From Hsuehochloa calcarea (taxonomy: Eukaryota > Streptophyta > Magnoliopsida > Poales > Poaceae), in NCBI GenBank assembly GCA_036346395.1, contig CM070598.1, positions 3,951,517 through 4,015,516 on the forward strand: a stretch of DNA of 64,000 bases, written 5' to 3'. The notes beneath the pieces were generated by a model. That model was not told where the DNA came from. It worked only from the letters and a program-made list of their open reading frames with translations, and ran no database searches. Of this stretch, positions 36,449 to 49,478 are shown piece after piece. A program made the translations under genes and the position numbers. Numbering within the stretch: position 1 is the first letter of the stretch; each line of letters opens with the position of its first letter.

Positions 36449-37141
36449 CCAGAGTCACCCCAACCTCAAGCCTCCAGCGCGGCGTAGCCCACCTCCGGCC
36501 CATCCGAAGAACCTTCGGTGTGACTCTGGAGCCCCGCCTCGAGGTTCGGCCCGTCGACACGCCACACCTCTGTTGGCCTCTAGCCTCACCCATGGCATAC
36601 CTCGGGCCGACGCTTCTGTGCACCCTTCCACGAACCGGTAAGGCATCCCACATTCTTCCTACATTAATTCACGGATACCTCCACTTTCTGCTTCCTCGGC
36701 AGTGTGCTATTTTTATGTGCGCACACGAGAATGGCTGAATACAAAGCAGGCAGTGTTTAAGTGTTCAGAGTATGCCTTAGGATTCAGTTGTCCCAAGAGC
36801 TTGATCTGAACTTAGGCTAACCGTGCAAAGCCTCGTTTATTCCCCCTTGTGCTGTTAGCGTGAGATAGTCACCTTTAGTTTTGTCGCTAGAGATGTCTGT
36901 TGTCCTACATTCCTGTTAGCAGTTAAGAACACATCAAGTCAGCAATATTACCTTAATGTCATAAATATAAGAACGCGCAGCCCGCACCGGCATTTCACTC
37001 AGGGCAGTAGGCATGCATAAAATAGGATTGACTCAGGCTACCTAGTAAGAGGTACACTATTCCATATCTTGTTTACATTAAAAAAAAGCAGCAAGTCCTG
37101 TACATGCTAAATGTTTGAATCAAGACAGCAGGAACAGTACG

Positions 37142-37795
37142 ACGTCGCGCATAGTTCCGAGTCCCGGTGCACACTAACTCGCTCTTCGGAGTGTGAATTT
37201 TATTAAAAAAGACATTGTGTATGGATCCGAGGCCCGGTGCATACTAACTCACTATCTAGAGTGTGAAGTTTATAAAAAAGACATCGCATATGGATCCGAG
37301 GTCCGGTGCACACTAACTCACTCTTCGGAGTGTTAAGTGTATAAAAAAGACACAGTGCATGGCTCCGAGCCCTGGTACACACCAAATCACTCTCCAGAGT
37401 GTGAAGTGTATAAAAAAGACACCGCGCATGGCTCTGAGCCCCGGTGCATACTAACTCACTCTTCGGAGTGTGAAGTGTATAAAAAAGATATTGTGCATGG
37501 TTCCGAGCCCCAGCGCATACTAACTCACTCTCCGGAGTGTGAAGTGTATAAAAAAAGACATCGCGCATGGATCTAGGCCACGGTGCACACTAACTCACTC
37601 TCCGAAGTGTGAAGTGTATAAAAAAAGACATCATGCATGACTCCGAACCCCGGTGCACACTAACTTACTCTTAGGGAGTATGAAGTGTATAAAAAAGACA
37701 CCGCGCATGGCTCTGACCCCTGTTGCACACTAACTCATTCTCTGGAGTGTAAAGTGCACAAAAAACACGGCGCAAGGCTCTGAGCCCCAGTGTGA
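37142..37795. repeat. 70 bp tandem array, about 9 copies
   Basis: The anchor word CCGGTGCACACTAACTCACTC recurs at about 37164, 37234, 37303, 37372, 37441, 37510, 37580, 37651 and 37720, a period of 69-71 bp. Each unit also carries GTGTGAAGTGTATAAAAAAGACA. Units differ by scattered substitutions. Confidence 0.92.
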
Positions 37796-40700
37796 ACCCT
37801 AGTCGGTCCGACGACCACGCCTCGGCGACTAGAGAGTCTCCCGCCTCGAAGGCATCACCTCGGCGGAGAGACCTCGCATACCGCATTCAATCGCGCAAAA
37901 CCCCAGTCGGTCTGACGGCAACGCCTCGGCGACTAGAGAGTCTCTCACCTTGAAGGTCTCGCCTCGGTGGAGAAACATCGTATATCACGCTCAAACGCAC
38001 AAACCCTAGTCGTTCCGACGGCTGTATCTCGGCGACTAGGGAGTCTCCCGGCTCGAGGCCTCGCCTCAGTGGAGAGACATGGCATATCGTACTCAAACGC
38101 GCAAACCCCAGTTGTTCCGATGGCCGTGCCTCGGCGACTAGGGAGTCTCCCGCCTCAAAGGCCTCATCTCGGCAAAGACATCGCATATCACGCTCAAACG
38201 CGTAAACCCTAGTCGTTTCGACCGCCGTGCCTCGACCACTGAGGAGTCTCCCACCTCGAGTCCTCACCTCGGCGGAGAGACCTCACATATCGCGCTCAAT
38301 CGCGTAAAAGACTAGTTGGTCCGATGGCCACGCCTCGGCGAGTAGGGAGTCTGCGCCTCGAAGGCCCCGCCACAGCGGAGAAATCTTGCATATCATTCTC
38401 AAACGCACAAACCTCAGTCGTTATAATGGTCGTGCCTTAGTGACTAGGGAGTCTCCCGCCTCGAGGCCTCGTCTCGGCGAAGAGATATCTCATATGGCGC
38501 TTAGTCGCGCAAAACCCTAGTCATTCCAACTGTCGTGCCTCGATGACTAGGGAGTCTCCCACCTCGACATCTCGCCTCGGTGTAGAGACATTGCATATCG
38601 CGCTTAAAACGCGCAAACCCTAGTTGTCCGAAAGGTCATGCCTTGGCGACCCCGCCTCGAGGCCTCACCTCGATGGAGAGACATCGCATATCACGCTCAA
38701 CCGTGCAAACCACAGTCATTTTGTCGGTCGTGCCTCAACGACTAGCGAGTTTCCCACCTCGAGGCCTCGCCCCGGCGGAGAGACATGGCATATCACGCTC
38801 AAACACATAAACCCTAGTCGTTCCGACGGTCGTGGCTCGGCGACTAGGGAGTCTCCCATCTCAAAGGCCTCGCCTCGGTGAAGAGACCTCGCATATCGCC
38901 CTTAATCACGCAAAACCCTAGTCAGTCCGACGACCATTCTTCGTCACCTAGGGAGTCTCCCGCCTCAAGGCCTCGCCTCGGCGGAGACATCCCATATCAT
39001 GCAGAAACGCGCAAAACCCTAGTTGTTCCGACGGTCGTGCCTCGGCGACTCGGGAGTCTCCCATCTAGAGGCCTCGCCTCGACGGAGATACATCGCATAT
39101 CACGCTCGATCGTGCAAAACCCTAGTCAGTCTGACAGTCACGCCTCGACGACTAGGGAGTCTCCTGCCTCGAAGACCTCGCCTTAGTGGAGAGACATCGC
39201 ATATCGCACTCAAACGCTCAAACCCCAGTCATTCCTAAGGTCGTGCCTCGACGAATAGGGAGTCTCCCACCTCGAGGCCTCGCCTCGGCGTGAGACATCG
39301 CATATCGCATTCAAACGCGCAAAACCCAGTCGTTCCGACGGCCGTGCCTCGGTGACTAGGGAATCTCCCGCCTCGAGGCCTCGCCTCGGCATAGAGACGT
39401 TGCATATTGCGCTCAAACGAGCAAACCCCTGTTGTTCCTACAACCGTGCCTCGGTGACTAGGGAGTCTCCCGCCTCGAGGCCCCACCTCGGCGGAGAGAC
39501 ATCACATATCGTGCTCAAACGGGCAAACCCTAGTCGTTTCGACGGCCGTGCCTCGGCGAATAGGGAGTTTCCCACCTCGAGGCCTCGCCTCGATGGAGAG
39601 ACATCGCATATCGTGCTCAAACGTGCACACCATAGTCGTTCTGATGGTCGTTCCTCGGCGACTCGGGAGTCTCCTGCCTTGAGGCCTCGCCTCGGCGGAG
39701 GCGGAGAGACATCACATATCGCGCTCAAACGCGCAATACCTAGTCATTCCAATGGCCGTGCCTCGGCGACTAGGAAATCTCCCGCCTCGAGGCCTCGCCT
39801 CAGCAGAGAGACATCGCATATCGCGCCCAAACGCGCAAACCCTAATCGTTTCAACGATCGTGCCTCGGTGACTTGGGAGTCTCCCGCCTCGATGCCTCGC
39901 CTCGGTGTAGGTACATTGCATATCACACTCAAACGTGCAAACCCCAGTCGTTCTGGTGGCCGTGCCTCGGTGACTAGGGAGTCTTCTGCCTTGAGGCCTC
40001 ACCTCGACAGAGATACATTGGATACCATGCTCAAACGCGCAGACCCTAGTCATTACGACGACCGTGCCTCAGTGACTCGGGAGTCTCCGCCTCGCCTTGG
40101 CGGAGATATATTGTATATCGCGCTCAAACACGCAAGCCCTGGTCATTTCGAAGGCCATTCCTCGGCGACAAGGGAGTCTATAGCCTTGAGGCCTCGCCTC
40201 GGCGGAGAGACATTGGAGTTTCGCGATTGAGCACAAACCCCAGTCATTCCGATGGTCGTGTCTCGATGACTAGGGAGTCTCTCGCCTCGAAGGCCTTACC
40301 TCAGCGGAGAGACCCCGCATATCGTGCTCAATCGCGCAAAACCTTAGATGGTCCGACGACCATGCCTCGGCTATTAGGGAGTCTCCCGCCTCGAGGCCTA
40401 GTCTCGGCGGAGAGATATCACATATCGCACTCATTTTGCGTAAAACCCTAGTCGGTCCGACAACCACGCCTCAGCGACTAAGGAGTCTCCCACCTCGAAG
40501 GCCTCGTCTCGGCGGAGAGACCTTGCATATCGGCTCAAACGTGCAAACCCTAGTCGTTTCGACTGTCGTGCCTTGGCGACTAGGGAGTCTCCCGCCTTGA
40601 GGTCTTGCATCGGTGTAGAGACATCGCATATTGCACTCAAACATGCAAACCCTAGTTGCCCCAAAGGTCGTGTCTTGGCGACTAAAGAGTCTCCCGCCTC

Positions 40701-41982
40701 GAGGCCTCACCTCAGCGGAGAAACATCGCATATCGCGCTCAAACGCATAAACCCCAGTCATTTCGATAGTCGTGCCTCGACGGCTAGGGAGTCTCCCGCC
40801 TTGAAGGCCTCACCTCGGCGGAGAGACCTCGCTTATCGCGCTCAATCGCGCAAAGCCCTAGTCGATTCGACGACCATGCTGCGTCGCCTAGGGAGTCTCC
40901 CACCTCGTGGCCTCGCCTCGGCAGAGACATCGCATATCACGCTCAAAAGCGCAAACCCTAGTTGTTTCGATGGTTGCGCCTCGGTGACTCAGGAGTCTCT
41001 CGCCTCGAGGCCTCACCTTGGCGTAGAGACATCGGATATCATGCTCAAATGAGCAAACCCGAGTCGTTCCAAAGGTCGTGCCTCGGTGACTAGGGAGTCT
41101 CACGTCGCGAGGCCCTGCCTCGGCAGAGAGACATCGCATATCATGCTCACAAGCGCAAACCCAAGTCGTTCTGGCGACCATGCCTCAACGACTCAGGAGT
41201 CTCCCGTCTCGAGGCCTTGTCTCGGTGGTGAGATATCGCATATCGCGCTTAATCGTGCAAAACTCTAGTCTATCCGACGGCCACTCCTCGACGACTAAGG
41301 AGTCTCCCGCCTTGCCTCGGCAGAGAGACATTGCATATCGCGCTCAAATGAACAAACCCCAGTCGTTCTGACGACCATGCCTCGATGACTAGGGAGTCTC
41401 CCACCTTGCCTCGGCAGAGAGACATTGCATATCGTGCTCAAACGCGCAAACCCTAGTCGTTCCAACGATCGTGCCTCAGCAACTCAGGAGTCTCCCACCT
41501 CGAGGCCTCACATCGGCGTAGAGACATCGCATATCACACTCAAACATGCAAACCTTAATCGTTCTGACGGTCGTGCCTCGGCGACTCGGGAGTCTACCGC
41601 CTCGAGGTCTCGCATTGGCGGAGAGACATCGCATATCACGCTCAAACGCGCAAACCCTAGTCGTTCGATGGACATGCCTCGAGGCCTCGCCTCGGCGCAG
41701 AGACCTCGCATATCACGCTCATTTGTGCAAAAGCCTAGTTAGTCCGACGGCCACGCCTCGGCGAGTAGGGAGTCTACCGCCTCGAAGGCCTCACCGCAGC
41801 GGAGAGACCTCGCATATCGCGCTCAAACGCGTAGACCCCAGTCGTTCGACAGTCGTGCCTCAGCGACTAGGGAGTATCCCGTCTCGAGGCCTCACCTCGG
41901 CGGAGAGACGTCGCATATCACTCTCAAACGTGCAAACTCTAGTCGTTGCGACGGCCGTGCCTCGGCGATTTGGGAGTCTCCC
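37796..41982. repeat. 102 bp tandem array, first block, about 41 copies
   Basis: The CATATCGCGCTCAAACGCGC word recurs about every 102 bp from about 37877 to 41915. Each unit holds an inverted pair CCCTAGTCG and CGACTAGGG spaced by 20 nt, the short palindrome GGGAGTCTCCC, and CCTCGAGGCCTCG. The unit is 34 codons long, so reading frames on both strands stay open across many units. The block ends where a gypsy element inserted; six further units resume at 49479. Confidence 0.93.
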
Positions 41983-42842
41983 TGATGAGGACACCCCTTC
42001 CACGGATACAATCATCCCTACTGCTTCTGATGTGCAAGGACCAATTACTAGAGCACATGCTCGACAACTAAATTATCAGGTGACTTTCGTTTCTCAGAGT
42101 GCATCTATATTCTATGAACTCTATGATGTTGCCTAAAGCACGTGATATTATTTTACTTAGGAATCAAGGATCGGGAGGCAAGCTAAATGGAGATGATGGT
42201 AGCACTAAGCATGGAGATGATCATACAATGAATGAATATTTATATACCGAGCCTTAGCAGAATCTAGTATGAAGACTATATATCAAGTTGTTTATACCAA
42301 CACTTAGCTATATTTGAGTAAAAGAACTTGGTGTTGCGCCACCTATGCTAATGGGCCATGGGCCTTGTAATTCGGGCTGGACACCTAGGATTTGGCACTA
42401 TTCACACATGAATAGTACCCACAGCTGTCGCCCCTTTTTTCCTCCTTTACATAGTGGCCACCACCCGTAGGGTTTGATGGGTTTTGTTGATTGAAGTTTA
42501 GCTTTGCTACATTATACTTTGTCTTCTTGTTCATCAAGATCAACAGCGACATTGTTCTTCGGAACCCCACTTATCAATACAATTTCAATTCCTATTTGCA
42601 ATCTCATATTGCCTATTTATCTTGTTCTTGTGTGCTTCTTCAGTGTATGCATGAATTGATTTTCGTGATCAGGTCATCTGGGTATTTATGCACGGTTGAT
42701 AATGACTTGTTGAGAAAATCAGCGATTGCGTGGTTTCAAGCCTTGCGAGTTCATAGCCAGGATCGTGAGAGTTGAGCGACTACTACCGAACTTCCCTTCT
42801 CACCGAAAGATCGGGCCAGAACATGACCTTCGTGGTTGATCA
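41983..42842 (+). repeat. 5' LTR (860 bp) of the gypsy element
   Basis: Matches 48603-49478. Its first 150 bp also encode the pol C-terminal motif ITRAHARQLNYQV. Confidence 0.9.
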
Positions 42843-43917
42843 GGTAGTATCAGAGCTACAGTTGATCGGTGAGAGTTTCGAGTTTTCTAGTAGTAGATTC
42901 ATTTTTCATACCTAGAGTCCAAAAAATTACCAAAAAAATATTGCATCTATCATCCACACCGAGCCCTTTGAGCCATTGCAGTTTGTATATGTTAGTTCGC
43001 GTTGTTGAATTTTCGTTGCATCGTCGATTCATTGTATTGGTTTCTGTCTAGATTGGTCTAGTTTGGAGTCTCTTGCAAGTCATCTAGTCCTGCCATAGCA
43101 CTCATCACCCCCTGTAGTGCCGCTGCCTTCGCTGCCGCGACACCCATCACCCCCTACCCCGCTGCTACCTACCGACCTTTGCTGTAGCCACCAAAACGCC
43201 TACCGCGGCAATCGATCGACCACCACAGCGCCTGCCTCCATTGTTAATCACTATCGCGGCACCAACGCGCTCTACCACCGTTCGACCATCTTGTTGCTGC
43301 GATCATCAGCCACCCTACCGCCGCGAGCTAAAAGAGCTTGTTTCGTGTTACTAGAATGAAACCTAAAATTCATCTGACTTCGGCAACGCGATAAAAAAAG
43401 AGGGCAAAAAAAGAGAGCGATAAAAAGAGAAGAAGAACAATAGAAGAAAAAAAATCATAGATGGCTCCTTTCTTGATTTTTTTACTTGTTTATATTAGCA
43501 TAGTTAATACATTACTCGCTTGCTTTGATAGTTCTTGTGCTAGCCTTCCCGTTGTTGCTCCGAGTCGTTCTTGCGAGTTGCACTAACTAGGCTTGGTTTC
43601 GACTAAGACCAGTACTTGTGACTAGTACTTTGAACTACTTTTTAACTTTGCATACTGATTTAAATAATTGCTACTCCTTTGCTACATACTAGCCTTCTGA
43701 GCTCTACTTCCTACTAACTCAGCATGTACCATTTTCTCACAATCGTTGGGCTATTTACAAGTGAGAGTATCACGAACCAGCCACCGATTGTATCACATTC
43801 TTGCTGCATTGGTAAGAGCTTGTTAGGACATTGTGAGAGAGCGACTCGTGAAACTCCAGAACTAAGTAGTCCATAGGGACATATACACTGTGATTTGTTC
43901 TTTGTTTTCTACTAACA

Positions 43918-45236
43918 ATGGCAGGGTCACGCGGATCTACACATGGCGGAAACATAAACGACCACTCTTTGGAGCATGCGGGTGCGGGGTCTCTCACACC
44001 TCGCACGAGAGAGCTCGTGCGGCACATGGAGCATTCGCTCGGTGAGAGCATACACAATGCCTTGGATAAGATCAACGACAACCTTGCGGCGCTCCACACA
44101 CGTGTTGTGCTCCTCGAACGTTAGCCACATGCTGAAATCACGGCCCAGGGTGGGCCAAGAGTGCAGGAGCCTCCTGCTCGCCTCACACCACCTGATGCCC
44201 GCTCTTGGGCAGATGGGGTGGAAGAAGAATACGTGAAAAACTACATTGTTGATACGGAATCCGATGGATTCAATGTTCACAATGAATGATCTCAACCATA
44301 GTCGGCTTCGTCAAAATCGTCAAGGTATGGGAATAAATCAACGTGAGGTACGTGACCATAAGGATGCATTTGGTAAAATTAAATTCACTATGCATCCTTT
44401 TACTGAAAAATATGATCTTGATGCTTATCTCACATGGGAGCTTACCGTAGAATAAAAATTTGCTTGTCATGAATTCCCTAAAGATAAGAAAGTTCGAGCT
44501 GCTACTAGCGAGTTTTTTTTATTTTACGTCTATTTGGTGGAGCGAATATTGTCGTATTAATCAGAACATACCTAGAATATGGAATGCTTTCAAGAGAGCA
44601 AGGGGGCATATATTTGTATCTTTATATTATTATCGTGATTTGCTTAATAAATTGCAATGCTTAAGATAAGGTAGTAGTTCTGTAGAGGATTATTATCAAG
44701 AATTGCAATCTGGTTTGTCGCGTTGTGGTTTAGAAAAACTGAAGAAGCTAAGATGGCTAGATTTTTAGGAGGTTTACACCGTAAAATTCAGGACATACTT
44801 GACTATAAAGAATACAATTCTATCACTCGCTTGTTTCATCTTACTTGTAAAGCTGAGAGAGAGATATAGGGACGTCAATTCAGAAACAAGGGAAATTTTG
44901 CAGGTCAGACAACTCAAGGGCAATCAAGAGCACCATTTACTCTCTCTAGCCAAACACCTGCACCTACGTACCCCTCCAACAGTCGGCGTCCATGTACTTC
45001 CACTACACCATCACGCGCACCGAAAACGAGCAAGAGCATGGTACACGTCCCCACACAGAGTTCATCTTCGATTGCTTCAATAGGTAGAGCACGAGAAACA
45101 CACTGCCATCGCTGCAAGGGTTATGGACACATGATGCAGGATTTTCCTAGCAAGCGGGCTCTCTTGATAAAGGATAATTGTGAGCATACTTTAGCTAGTG
45201 ACATTGAATATGCTCGCATCTTACCTCGCAGGTGAT
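43918..45236 (+). pseudogene. Gypsy gag remnant
   Basis: It opens at ATG 43918 (MAGSRGSTHGG), then a helical stretch. After frame breaks comes KIKFTMHPFTEKYDLDAYLTWE, a typical gypsy gag segment. The zinc knuckle near 45100 reads CHRCKGYGHMMQDF, so the last Cys of CCHC is Phe. Several stops are present. Confidence 0.82.
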
Positions 45237-45399
45237 GACCAATAATCTGAGCACGACTATGAACAATATGGTGCTAAAATTTCAGATAAGTATTTAAGCC
45301 TTATAGAACAAGTGCACAAATGGTGCTCAATGCCACAATCTGTTCCAAACAAAGCTTGTCATCAAAGAGCGTTCATATTGAGTGATCATTGATGAAGGA

Positions 45400-48300
45400 A
45401 GTTGCAACAATTTTGTGAGTTTGGACATGGTTGAAAAGCTTGCATTGACCACACAACAGCACCCATGCCCATATTACATTTAGTGGTTCAACAATTGTAG
45501 CATGTTGAAGGTAACTCGCATTATGAGAGTATATTTTTCTATTGGTTCTTATCATGATTATGTTGATTGCGATGTAGTACCTATACAAGCATATTCTTTG
45601 TTATTAGGCAGGCCTTGGCAATATGATAGATATACAGTGCATCATGGTAGAATTAATAAGTACACTCTCATATTTAATGAAAAGAAAATCACTTTGTTGT
45701 CCATGTCTCCTGAAGCTATTTTAAAGGATGAATTAGAGAGAGCTAATAAATAAAATGAGAGTATAAAAAGTAAAAATCAGATTGTACCTAAAGAACTTGT
45801 GCACCCGAAGAAGAAAGAATATAGTGCTAGGAAAGGTGAAATTAAATTGAAAGATTATGTTTTCCTTGCTACTAAATCTGATATTTGTGAGATGGAAGAT
45901 AGCAAATCTGATTGTCATGCTTTAGTGTGTAAAGAAGTCTTGTTTTTCTTTTAGGATATACCTCCTTTGCCTTCTGTTGTTGCTAACATTTTGCAGGAGT
46001 TTGCTGATGTGTTTTCAAGTGACATACCCCTAGGGTTGCCTCCAATTAGAGGGATTGAACATCAAATTGATTTAATTCTAGGAGTCTTGCTTCCCAACCG
46101 TGCGCCATATAGAACCAATCCTGATGAGACTAAGGAAATTCAACGTCAAGTGCAAGACTTGCTTAACAAAGGGTACGTACGCGAAAGCCTTAGTCTTTGT
46201 GATATCCCTGTGATTTTGGTACCTAAGAAAGATGGATCATGGTGTATGTGTGTTAACTGTAGAGCTATCAATAATATTACTCTTCGATATCGTCATCCTA
46301 TTTCTAGGTTAAATGGTATACTTAATGAATTAAGTGGCTCTACTGTGCTTTCTAAAGTTGATTTGCATAGTGGGTATCACCAAATTCGCATGCAGTTAGG
46401 CGATGAATGGAAAACAATATTCAAAACTAAGTTTGGATTATATGAGTGGTTAGTGATGCCTTTTGGGTTAACTAATGCATATAGTACTTTTTATGAGATT
46501 AATGAATGAAGTTTTGCATTCTTTCATAGGACAATTTGTGATATATTTTGATGACATATTGATCTATAGCAAAATATTAGAGAAACATCTCGAACACTTG
46601 TGTGCTGTTTTTAATGCTCTACGTGATGCATGTTTATTTGGTAACATTGAGAAGGGCGTCTTTTGCACCGATCGAGTTTCGTTTCTTGGCTATGTTGTTA
46701 CTCCACAATGTATTGAGGTTGATCAAGCCAAGATCGAAGCTGTACAGAGTTGGCTGACTCTTAACACAGTCACACAAGTGCGGAGTCTTCTCGGACTTGC
46801 TAGATTTTATCGACGCTTTGTCAAAAATTTCAGCATCATTGCCGCACCGATGAATGAGCTTACAAAGAAAGGTGTTCCTTTTATACGGGGCCCTAAACAA
46901 GAACAATCGTTTCATATTTTGAAGCATAAGCTTACACACGCACCACTTCTCCAACTTCCTGATTTTGGTAAGACTTTTGAACTTGATTGTGATGCTAGTG
47001 GAATTGGACTTAGAGGTGTGATTATTCAAGAAGGTAAACATGTGCATATTTTAGTGAGAAATTAAGTGGGCCTATTCTGAATTATTCTACTTATGATAAG
47101 GAATTATATGCTTTAGTTCTGACATTAGAGACATGGCAATATTATTTATGGTCCAAAGAATTTGTTATACATTCTGATCATGAATCATTAAAACACATTC
47201 GTAGTCAATCAAATCTAAACCGTAGACATGCTAAATGGGTGGAGTTCATCGAATCATTCTCATATGTCATTAAACACAAGAAGGGAAAGGATAATGTTAT
47301 TGCTGACACTCTATCTCGTCGTTATACCATGTTATTTCAACTTGATTTCAGAATTGTTGGTTTAGAGACAATTAAAGAGCAATATGTGCATGGTGATGAT
47401 TTTAAAGTTATCTTTCATAATTGTAAAGAAGGCAAAAGCTGGAATAAATTTGTTGTGAATGATGGGTTTTTATTTCGTGCTAACAAGCTATGCATTCCAG
47501 CTAGCATCGTTCGTCTTTTGTTGTTACAAGAGGCGCATGGAGGACTCATGGAACATTTTGGTGTCAAGAAGACAGAGGATGTTTTGACCGATCACTTCTG
47601 TTGGCCTAAGTTGAGTCGCGATGTTGAGCGCTATGTGTCTCGCTGCACTACATGCCACAAAGCTAAGTCACGTCTTAATCCACATGGTTTATATATGTCT
47701 CTTCCTATTCCTAGCGTACCTTGGGAAGATATTTCTATGGATTTTGTTTTAGGACTGCCTAGAACAAAGAGGGAGAAGGGATAATATTTTTGTTGTTGTG
47801 GATAGATTTTCGAAGATGACGCATTTCATACCTTGTCATAAGAGAGATGATGCTACAAATGTTACTGAATTATTTTTCAGATAAATTATTCGACTACATG
47901 CAGTGCCCAATACAATTGTGTCTGATCATAATATGAAGTTTCTTAGTCATTTTTGGCGGACACTATGGGCTAAATTGGAGAAAAGTTGATGGTTTCTACT
48001 ACATATCATCCCCAAACAGAGGGACAAACAGAAGTTGTCAACCGGACATTGTCCACTATGTTGAGGGCTGTTTTGAAAAATATGTGGAAAGAGTGCTTAC
48101 CTCATGTGGAGTTTGTTTACAACCGTTCGCATCATTCAACCACAAAGATGTGCCCTTTTCAGGTAGTTTATGGACTTATTCCTCACGCTCCTATTAATTT
48201 ATTACCTCTACCATCTTCGGAAAAGGTAAACATTGATACTATACAACGTGCTGAATTAGTTCTGGAGATGTATGAGATAACTAAAGAGAATATAGAGCAA

Positions 48301-48876
48301 GAAAACACACAATATAAACTTGCGGGTAGTCAGGGTAGAAAAGAAATAACATTCAAACCTGAAGATCTTGTTTGGTTGTATTTGCGGAAAGATAGGTTTT
48401 CTGACTTGAAAAAGTCAAAATTGATGTCTAGAGCTGATGATCCTTTTAAAGTGCTAGAAAAGATTAATGATAATGCATATAAGCTTAATCTATCGACATA
48501 TTTTGGGGTTAGTCTAACGTTTAACATTGCAGATTTGAAGCCATGCTTGGGAGCAGATGATGACCTTGAGTCGAGGATGACTCCAATTCAAGAAGAGGAG
48601 AATCATGAGGACATCCCTTCTATGGATACAACCATCCCTACTACTTCTGATGTGCAAGGACCAATTTCTAGAGCGCGTGCTCGACAACTAAATTATCAAG
48701 TGACTTTGTTTCTCAGAGTGCATCCATATTCTATGAACTTTGTGATGTTGCTTAAAACATGTGATATTATTTTACTTAGGAATCAAGGATCGGGAGGCAA
48801 GCTAAATGGAGATAATGGCAACACCAAGTATGGAGATGATTGTACGAGGAATGAACATCTATATAATGAGGCTTAG
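45400..48876 (+). pseudogene. Gypsy protease-RT-RNase H-integrase remnant
   Basis: A protease-like end is near 45500-45750 (LLLGRPWQYD). RT starts near 45967 with VPKKDGSW, KVDLHSGYHQIRM and FGLTNA, then a frameshift near 46490 before YFDDILIYSK. RNase H includes FELDCDASGIG. Integrase has the HHCC finger (CTTCHKAKSRLNPHG) and VPWEDISMDFVLGLPRTK. Frame breaks near 47060, 47784 and 47985 disable it. The last frame passes the LTR boundary at 48603 and carries ISRARARQLNYQV. Confidence 0.9.
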
Positions 48877-49478
48877 CGGAATCTAGCATGAAGAGCGGAA
48901 TCTAGCATGAAGACTATATATCAAGTTGTTTAGGCCAACACTTAGCTATATTTGAGTAAAGGAACTTGGTGCTGCGCCACCTATGGTAATGGGCCATGGG
49001 CCTTATAATTCGGGCAGGACACCTAGGGTTTGGTACTATTCACACATGAACAGAATCAGCGGCCGCGGCCCCTTTCTTCCTCCTTTACATAGTGGTCACC
49101 ACCCTTAGGTTTGATGGATTTTGTTGATTAAAGTTTAGCTTTGCTACATTATACTTTGTCCTCTTGTTTGGCGAGATCATAACGACATTGTTCTTCGGAA
49201 CCCCACTTATCAATACAATTTCAATTCCTATTCACAATCTCAGATTGCCTATATATCTTGTTCTTGCGTGCTTCTTCGGTGTATGTAGCAATTGATTTTC
49301 GTGATCAGGTCATCCGGGTATTTATGCACGGTTGATAACGACTTGTTGAGCAGTTCAGCGATTGCGTGGTTTTGAGCCTTGCGAGTTCGTAGCCAGGATC
49401 GTGAGAGTTGAGCGATTACTACCGAACTTACCTTCTCACCGAAAGATTGGGCCAGAACATGACCTTCGCGGTTCATCA
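48603..49478 (+). repeat. 3' LTR (876 bp) of the gypsy element
   Basis: Partner of 41983-42842. A short GAGCGGAATCTAGCATGAA duplication near 48876-48910 accounts for part of the extra length. Confidence 0.9.

Larger units (their letters stand above)
41983..49478 (+). mobile_element. Ty3/gypsy LTR retrotransposon inside the 102 bp array
   Basis: LTRs at 41983-42842 and 48603-49478 start TGATGAGGAC (left) or TCATGAGGAC (right) and end GATCA/CATCA. A perfect 5 bp duplication CTCCC flanks it (41978-41982 and 49479-49483). A primer-binding-like GTATCAGAGCT follows the left LTR. Order is gag, protease, RT, RNase H, integrase, as in gypsy. The pol frame continues into the 3' LTR, a layout known from centromeric CRM/CRR-type elements. 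Stops and frameshifts make it defective. Confidence 0.93.

Noticed and set aside
35445..36641. 398-residue open frame as a gene
   Set aside because: It starts inside the 5' LTR, runs through Pro/Arg/Ser-rich GC-rich repeats, has no domain, and overlapping frames are equally open.
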